A stretch of DNA of 17,569 bases, taken from assembly GCA_963550135.1 (NCBI GenBank), contig CAUVBP010000014.1:1-17569 (forward strand). The letters run 5' to 3'. Below are positions 13,434 through 17,569 of this stretch, in pieces. The stretch comes from Saccharimonas sp963550135 (GTDB lineage Bacteria > Patescibacteriota > Saccharimonadia > Saccharimonadales > Saccharimonadaceae). The translations under genes and the position numbers were made by a program. The notes under the pieces are model-generated. The model was not told the DNA's origin and ran no database searches. It worked only from the letters and a program-made list of their open reading frames with translations. Each line of letters opens with the position of its first letter. Position 1 is the first letter of the stretch.

Positions 13434-13462
13434 GAGCCCACCGTTATGCGGTGGGCTTTCTT
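13434..13462 (+). terminator. Rho-independent terminator after groEL
   Basis: AGCCCACCG (13435-13443) and CGGTGGGCT (13449-13457) form a perfect nine-base-pair stem with a five-base TTATG loop. A short T-rich tail (TTCTT) follows, right before the -35 box region of the exporter promoter. Confidence 0.9.
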
Positions 13463-13469
13463 GACAAAC

Positions 13470-13498
13470 TTGACAAAGAGCAATTTATAGCCTAGAAT
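13470..13498 (+). promoter_or_regulatory. Promoter of the ABC exporter pair
   Basis: A perfect -35 box TTGACA (13470-13475) and TAGAAT (13493-13498, one base off TATAAT) are spaced by 17 bases. A second TTGACA at 13461-13466 is too far from the -10 box to be used with it. Transcription should start near 13505, inside the inverted repeat that follows. Confidence 0.85.
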
Positions 13499-13499
13499 A

Positions 13500-13512
13500 T
13501 TACACAGTGTAA
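13500..13512 (+). promoter_or_regulatory. Perfect inverted repeat overlapping the exporter transcription start, likely repressor operator
   Basis: TTACAC-A-GTGTAA is a perfect six-base dyad with a one-base centre, one base after the -10 box. A second, looser dyad, GATTA (13520-13524) and TAATC (13533-13537), lies downstream. Such placement is typical for a small repressor of drug-exporter operons (MarR, TetR, GntR and similar), but no regulator gene is present in the window, so its identity is unknown. Confidence 0.55.
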
Positions 13513-13564
13513 ATTTACCGATTATACACGGTTAATCTCTAGAATTGCGGCAGTAAGGGGGTCT

Positions 13565-15328
13565 GTGAAACATATATTGAGGATTTTTAGCGGCTACTGG
13601 CTGATGTTTATCATCTTGGTTGGCTTTACCTACGCTATGGTGATGGCAAATTTGTGGCTGCCTGACAAAATGTCGGAAATCGTCAATAACGGCATCATCA
13701 AGCAAGATATGCCGGCGATTTGGCATAACGGTCTAGCGATGATTTTGGTGACGGCGGCGGGCGGACTGTGTTCGATCGTCATCGGGTTTTTGGTATCGCG
13801 AATCGCCACTGGTATGGCGCAAAAACTGCGGACAGAACTGTTTGAGCGGGTCGAAAGTTTCGCGCTGGCGGATTTCAATAAATTTTCGACCGCGTCGCTG
13901 ATCACCCGCTCGACCAATGATATTCAGCAAATTCAAATGACGTCAATCCTGCTGCTGCGTCTGGCGTTGATGGCGCCGATTATGGCAATTGGCGGTTTGC
14001 AAAAAGCCGTTCATAACGCGCCAAATTTGAGCTGGATAATTGCGCTGGCAGTGTCGGTGCTGCTGGTGGTCATTGCCGTGCTGTTTGTCATTGCTGTGCC
14101 GCGGTTCAAAAAATTGCAGACGCTGGTGGATAAGCTAAATTTGGTGACGCGAGAAAACTTAGTCGGCTTGAAAGTCATCCGCGCCTTTCACAACGAAAAA
14201 ATTGAGCAGAAAAAATTCCAGCAAGCCAACGCTGAGCTAAACAAAATGAATTTATTTGTCAATCGGCTGATGATGCTGCTTGACCCAATCATGACGTTGG
14301 TGATGAACTTTTCCAGCGTGGCGATTGTCTGGTTCGGCGCGCATTTGATCAGTAGCGGCAATCTACAAATTGGTAATATGATGGCGTTTTTGGAATACGC
14401 CATGCAGGTGATTATTTCTTTCTTGCTGCTGTCGATGGTGTTTATCATGGTGCCGCGGGCGGCCGTGTCGGTAAAGCGGGTGGGCGAGGTGTTGGATACG
14501 CTGCCGTCAATTGTTGATCCATCGTCGCCGCAGCAATTGCCAGATGACGCTACGGGTAAAATTGAATTCAAAGACGTTACTTTTACTTATCCAGACGCTG
14601 ACTTGCCGGTGCTATCTAGTATCAATTTCACGGCCGAACCAGGGCAAACCACAGCGTTCATCGGCAGCACTGGGTCTGGTAAATCGACGTTGATCAATTT
14701 GATCCCGCGTTTTTACGATGTGTCGGCGGGGCAGATCTTGCTGGACGGCGTGGATGTTCGCCAGCTCAAGCTGGAAGATTTGTATGATCAAATCGGCTAC
14801 GTGCCGCAAAAAGGCGTGTTGTTTAGCGGGACGATTGCCAGTAATATCAAGTACGGAAATGCCAAAGCCAGCCAAAAATTGGTCGAAAAATCTGCTAAAA
14901 TCGCGCAAGCCGCCGAGTTCATTAACGAGCTGAAAAACGGCTACAAAAACGAAATCGCCCAGGGCGGCAGCAATGTCTCTGGCGGTCAACGGCAGCGTTT
15001 GTCGATTGCGCGGGCGATTGCTGTGGAGCCGAATGTCTACATTTTTGACGATTCGTTCTCGGCGCTGGATTTCAAGACTGATGCCAAATTACGTTTGGCG
15101 CTTGCCAAAGAAACCAAGCATAAAACTGTGCTCATCGTCGGTCAGCGCATCAATACCATCATGAACGCTGACAAAATCATTGTGCTGGACGAGGGCAAGA
15201 TTGTTGGTCAAGGTACGCACCAGGAATTGATGAAAAATTGCCAAGTTTACCAAGAAATCGCTGCCTCGCAGCTTTCGGAAGATGAGCTGCAGAAAATGTC
15301 GGTGACGACCGCGAAAGGAGCGGCGTAA
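13565..15328 (+). CDS. Heterodimeric ABC exporter, subunit with degenerate ATPase site
   Basis: This half-transporter has 587 residues: an N-terminal six-helix membrane domain (to about residue 310) and a C-terminal ATPase domain. Walker A is GSTGSGKST (367-375) and the signature NVSGGQRQR (470-478) is canonical. However, the Walker B is followed by Asp496 instead of the catalytic Glu (YIFDDSFSALD), and the switch His is replaced by Gln527 (IVGQRINTI). These changes are a known mark of one partner in heterodimeric exporters such as TM287/288, so the protein is not broken. It gives its good signature to the active site of the partner. The start is GTG at 13565, three to four bases after the ribosome site AAGGGGG. 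The stop and next start overlap (TAATG). Multidrug or lipid/peptide export is likely, and the substrate is unknown. Confidence 0.92.
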   Translation: MKHILRIFSGYWLMFIILVGFTYAMVMANLWLPDKMSEIVNNGIIKQDMPAIWHNGLAMILVTAAGGLCSIVIGFLVSRIATGMAQKLRTELFERVESFALADFNKFSTASLITRSTNDIQQIQMTSILLLRLALMAPIMAIGGLQKAVHNAPNLSWIIALAVSVLLVVIAVLFVIAVPRFKKLQTLVDKLNLVTRENLVGLKVIRAFHNEKIEQKKFQQANAELNKMNLFVNRLMMLLDPIMTLVMNFSSVAIVWFGAHLISSGNLQIGNMMAFLEYAMQVIISFLLLSMVFIMVPRAAVSVKRVGEVLDTLPSIVDPSSPQQLPDDATGKIEFKDVTFTYPDADLPVLSSINFTAEPGQTTAFIGSTGSGKSTLINLIPRFYDVSAGQILLDGVDVRQLKLEDLYDQIGYVPQKGVLFSGTIASNIKYGNAKASQKLVEKSAKIAQAAEFINELKNGYKNEIAQGGSNVSGGQRQRLSIARAIAVEPNVYIFDDSFSALDFKTDAKLRLALAKETKHKTVLIVGQRINTIMNADKIIVLDEGKIVGQGTHQELMKNCQVYQEIAASQLSEDELQKMSVTTAKGAA

Positions 15329-17325
15329 TGGCTCAGCAAAGCATGAAAAAACGCCAGCCAGTGAAGATGGGCGGTCCAATGGGCGGCGGTATGGGCGCGG
15401 GCGAAAAAGCCAAGGATTTCAAAGGCACGGTCAAGAAGTTAGCCAAATATTTGGCAGAGTTCCGCTGGCAAATGCTCATGGTGGCGATCTTCGCGGTCGG
15501 TAGTACAACGTTTGCGATTGTCAGTCCGAAGATTTTGGGTGGCGCCACCAACCAAATTGTCGAAGATTATGTCAGTATGAAGGCTTATGAAACCATCACT
15601 AACAAACTGCCAAATGGTGCTTCGCTGCCAGCTGGCACGACCGGTGCTGATGTGCTGAAACGGCTCCCGAACCAGTCGGAAATTGAAAGTCAAATTCCAT
15701 CCAACCAGCTCGAGATCATCAAAAAATTGGATCTCAGCCGGCGCCCAGAATTCCACTTTGATGCCGTTTGGCGGGTCGTTAGTTTGCTGATTGGTTTGTA
15801 TATACTTAGCGCCATTTTCCGCTACATCCAAACCTGGCTGATGACCCAAGTGACGCAGACGGTTACCTTCAGAATGCGCCGGCAATTGTCCGAGAAAATC
15901 AATCGCCTGCCGCTGAGTTATTTTGACAAGCAAACCTACGGCGAAGTCCTTAGCCGCGTTACTAACGATGTCGATACCATCAGCCAGACACTTAATCAAA
16001 GCCTGTCGCAAATCGTCTCCTCGACAGTGATGGTGCTGGGGATTTTAGCGATGATGTTTTCCATCAGCTGGCAGATGTCGCTGGTGGCGCTGCTGGTGCT
16101 GCCGTTGGCTGGCGGCGTAATCACGCTGATCGCCAAAAGTTCGCAAAAACAATTCCTGCGCCAGCAGACGCAGCTGGGCGAATTGAACGGCCACATCGAA
16201 GAAATGTATGGCGGCCATCAAGTGATACGGGTGTTCAACGGCCAGAAAAAGTCGCTGGCTAAGTTTTCGCGGGTGAACGATCAGTTGCAGGAAAGCGCCT
16301 GGAAAGCTCAGTTCTTGTCGGGGTTGATTTATCCGATCATGAATTTCATCGGCAATATCGGTTACGTCGTGATGGCGATTTTGGGCGGTTGGCTGGCGAT
16401 TAACGGCCGGCTGAAAATTGGTGATATTCAGGCGTTCATCCAGTATATCGACCAATTCAATCAGCCGCTGGTGCAGGTCGCCAACATCGCCAACATCTTG
16501 CAATCAACAGCGGCGGCGGCCGAGCGGGTGTTTGAATTTTTGGACGAGCCGGAAGAACAGGCGGAGAGTAAAGATTTGGTGAAATTGGCGAACGTCAAGG
16601 GCGAAGTCGAATTTGACAACGTCGTCTTTGGCTACAAACCTGACCAAACCATCATCAAAGGTCTGTCGGCGCACATCAAGCCGGGTCAGCGCGTGGCGAT
16701 CGTCGGTCCGACGGGCGCAGGCAAAACCACCTTGGTCAATTTACTGATGCGATTTTACGAAATTAACAGCGGCGCGATTAAAATTGACGGCGTGGATATT
16801 CGCCAGATGAAGCGCAGCGATGTGCGGCAAATGTTTGGCATGGTGTTGCAGGACACTTGGTTGTTTAATGGCACAATTCGCCAGAATTTGCTCTATGGCA
16901 ATCCAACAGCCAGCGAAGAAGAGATGATCGCCACCGCCAAGGAGGCGCATGTCGATCACTTTGTACGGTCGCTGCCGGGTGGTTATGACATGATGCTGGG
17001 CGAGGAAGCCACGAATATTTCACAGGGCGAGAAGCAGCTGCTGACGATTGCCCGGGCAATGCTGGCGCGTACGCCGATGCTGATTTTGGACGAAGCCACC
17101 AGCTCGGTCGACACCCGCACCGAAGTGCTTATCCAAAAAGCTATGGACAAGTTGATGCAGGGCAAAACTAGCTTTGTCATCGCCCATCGGCTGAGCACTA
17201 TCCGCTACGCTGATCTAATATTGGTCGTCCGCGACGGCAACATTATCGAGCAAGGCAAGCATGACGAGCTACTGCAGCAGAATGGCTTTTACGCCGAGCT
17301 TTATAATAGTCAGTTTGCTGAGTGA
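15328..17325 (+). CDS. Heterodimeric ABC exporter, catalytically competent subunit
   Basis: This partner half-transporter has 665 residues. The N-terminal tail is cytoplasmic and rich in Gly and Met (KMGGPMGGGMGAGEKAKDF), as seen in many relatives. Six helices follow, with a long outer loop of about 85 residues between helices 1 and 2 (about residues 65-145). The ATPase domain has Walker A GPTGAGKTT (460-468), Walker B LILDEATSSVD with catalytic Glu589, and switch His620 in IAHRLSTI, all canonical. The signature is degenerate (NISQGEKQL at 563-571 instead of LSGGQ). This mirrors the defects of the upstream partner, so one composite ATP site is active and one is degenerate. AAGGAG (15315-15320) is seven bases before the ATG. 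The two genes overlap by one base and are clearly co-translated. Confidence 0.93.
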   Translation: MAQQSMKKRQPVKMGGPMGGGMGAGEKAKDFKGTVKKLAKYLAEFRWQMLMVAIFAVGSTTFAIVSPKILGGATNQIVEDYVSMKAYETITNKLPNGASLPAGTTGADVLKRLPNQSEIESQIPSNQLEIIKKLDLSRRPEFHFDAVWRVVSLLIGLYILSAIFRYIQTWLMTQVTQTVTFRMRRQLSEKINRLPLSYFDKQTYGEVLSRVTNDVDTISQTLNQSLSQIVSSTVMVLGILAMMFSISWQMSLVALLVLPLAGGVITLIAKSSQKQFLRQQTQLGELNGHIEEMYGGHQVIRVFNGQKKSLAKFSRVNDQLQESAWKAQFLSGLIYPIMNFIGNIGYVVMAILGGWLAINGRLKIGDIQAFIQYIDQFNQPLVQVANIANILQSTAAAAERVFEFLDEPEEQAESKDLVKLANVKGEVEFDNVVFGYKPDQTIIKGLSAHIKPGQRVAIVGPTGAGKTTLVNLLMRFYEINSGAIKIDGVDIRQMKRSDVRQMFGMVLQDTWLFNGTIRQNLLYGNPTASEEEMIATAKEAHVDHFVRSLPGGYDMMLGEEATNISQGEKQLLTIARAMLARTPMLILDEATSSVDTRTEVLIQKAMDKLMQGKTSFVIAHRLSTIRYADLILVVRDGNIIEQGKHDELLQQNGFYAELYNSQFAE

Positions 17326-17336
17326 TTGGTTGGGTG

Positions 17337-17364
17337 TTGATTATAAAAATATAAATTCTACACT
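17337..17364 (+). promoter_or_regulatory. Possible leaderless promoter of the nitrilase-family gene
   Basis: TTGATT (17337-17342) and TACACT (17359-17364) are spaced by 16 bases. Initiation six to seven bases after the -10 box would fall on the ATG at 17371, which has no ribosome site. An alternative is TTGGTT (17326-17331) with TATAAA (17350-17355), giving a short leader. The -10 region overlaps the small dyad TACA-C-TGTA (17359-17367). The AT-rich context makes any call weak. Confidence 0.4.
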
Positions 17365-17370
17365 GTAATC

Positions 17371-17569
17371 ATGAAAAGAATGATTACTGTTGCTGCTGTG
17401 CAAATGGAAATTGCGCCGCTGAATACTGGACGCAATTTGGCAAAAATAGAAAAGCTTGTTGGCGAGTTATGCAATCAACAGCCAGTCGACCTAGTGGTTT
17501 TGCCAGAAGACGTACTGACTGGGCCGATTCCGTATAATTTAGAATACGCCTTGAGCGAATCGTCTGGCG
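17371..17569 (+). CDS. Carbon-nitrogen hydrolase (nitrilase superfamily), 3' partial
   Basis: Only the first 66 residues are in the window. The start ITVAAVQMEIAPLNTGRNL followed by VDLVVLPEDVLTGP is the classic N-terminus of the nitrilase superfamily, in which the Glu of LPE is the first residue of the Glu-Lys-Cys catalytic triad. The Lys and Cys would lie beyond the window. Members hydrolyse amides or nitriles, for example omega-amidase, N-carbamoyl-amine hydrolases or the glutaminase domain of NAD synthetase, and the fragment does not separate these. An N-carbamoylputrescine-type or amidase role would fit nitrogen metabolism, but that is speculation. ATG 17371 is taken as the start; a second in-frame ATG lies at 17380. 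Neither has a convincing ribosome site. Confidence 0.8.
   Translation, partial: MKRMITVAAVQMEIAPLNTGRNLAKIEKLVGELCNQQPVDLVVLPEDVLTGPIPYNLEYALSESSG

Noticed and set aside
13461..13475. Two TTGACA hexamers nine bases apart, considered as a direct-repeat operator or two promoters.
   Set aside because: Only the second has a correctly spaced -10 box. The repeat AACTTGACAAA is short and is most simply explained by the T-rich end of the terminator next to the real -35 box.
13565..15328. Exporter subunit 1 being a pseudogene because catalytic Glu and His are replaced.
   Set aside because: The replacements are the typical ones of the degenerate partner in heterodimeric exporters and match the degenerate signature in subunit 2.
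15439..16011. Reverse-strand open frame of 190 codons inside the second exporter gene.
   Set aside because: Same reason: it mirrors the codon pattern of a well-supported exporter gene and has no start signals.

Overview
The window looks like a chromosomal piece of a small-genome, host-associated bacterium, most probably a Saccharibacteria (TM7, Candidate Phyla Radiation) relative. This is an inference from the gene set and protein style: an arginine deiminase (ADI) operon, short amino-acid ABC importer genes, a very short GroES, moderate GC content (roughly half by eye) and tightly packed, overlapping genes. The standard code is used, since TGA serves as stop in several genes, which argues against Gracilibacteria or SR1. 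All genes read on the + strand. I saw no transposon, phage, CRISPR, tRNA or rRNA.

Layout: (1) 1-2953, a MacB/LolD-type ABC ATPase (5' end cut off) and its FtsX-like permease, closed by a strong terminator. (2) 3075-5294, a three-gene polar amino-acid importer (binding protein, permease, ATPase) that appears to start with a leaderless promoter. (3) 5295-5665, a gap holding a doubtful small membrane ORF and the arc promoter. (4) 5666-11330, the ADI cluster: a single-polypeptide fusion of arginine deiminase and ornithine carbamoyltransferase, an arginine/ornithine antiporter, a hairpin, a dimethylargininase-like hydrolase and carbamate kinase, then a terminator. (5) 11401-13462, groES-groEL behind a consensus promoter and a CIRCE operator, with a terminator. 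(6) 13470-17325, a heterodimeric ABC exporter pair behind its own promoter and an inverted-repeat operator. (7) 17371-17569, the start of a nitrilase-superfamily hydrolase, cut off by the window end.

How it works together: the antiporter (and possibly the ABC importer) brings in arginine. The fusion enzyme converts it to citrulline and then to ornithine plus carbamoyl phosphate. Carbamate kinase makes ATP from the carbamoyl phosphate, and ornithine leaves in exchange for arginine. The dimethylargininase-like enzyme could feed citrulline from methylated arginine into the same route. For a cell with little biosynthesis this is a compact ATP and ammonia source. The most notable items are the ADI-OTC fusion, the methylarginine hydrolase inside the operon, the apparent leaderless starts and the shared dyad motifs around the exporter operon. 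The individual protein families are known, and I see no wholly unknown system.
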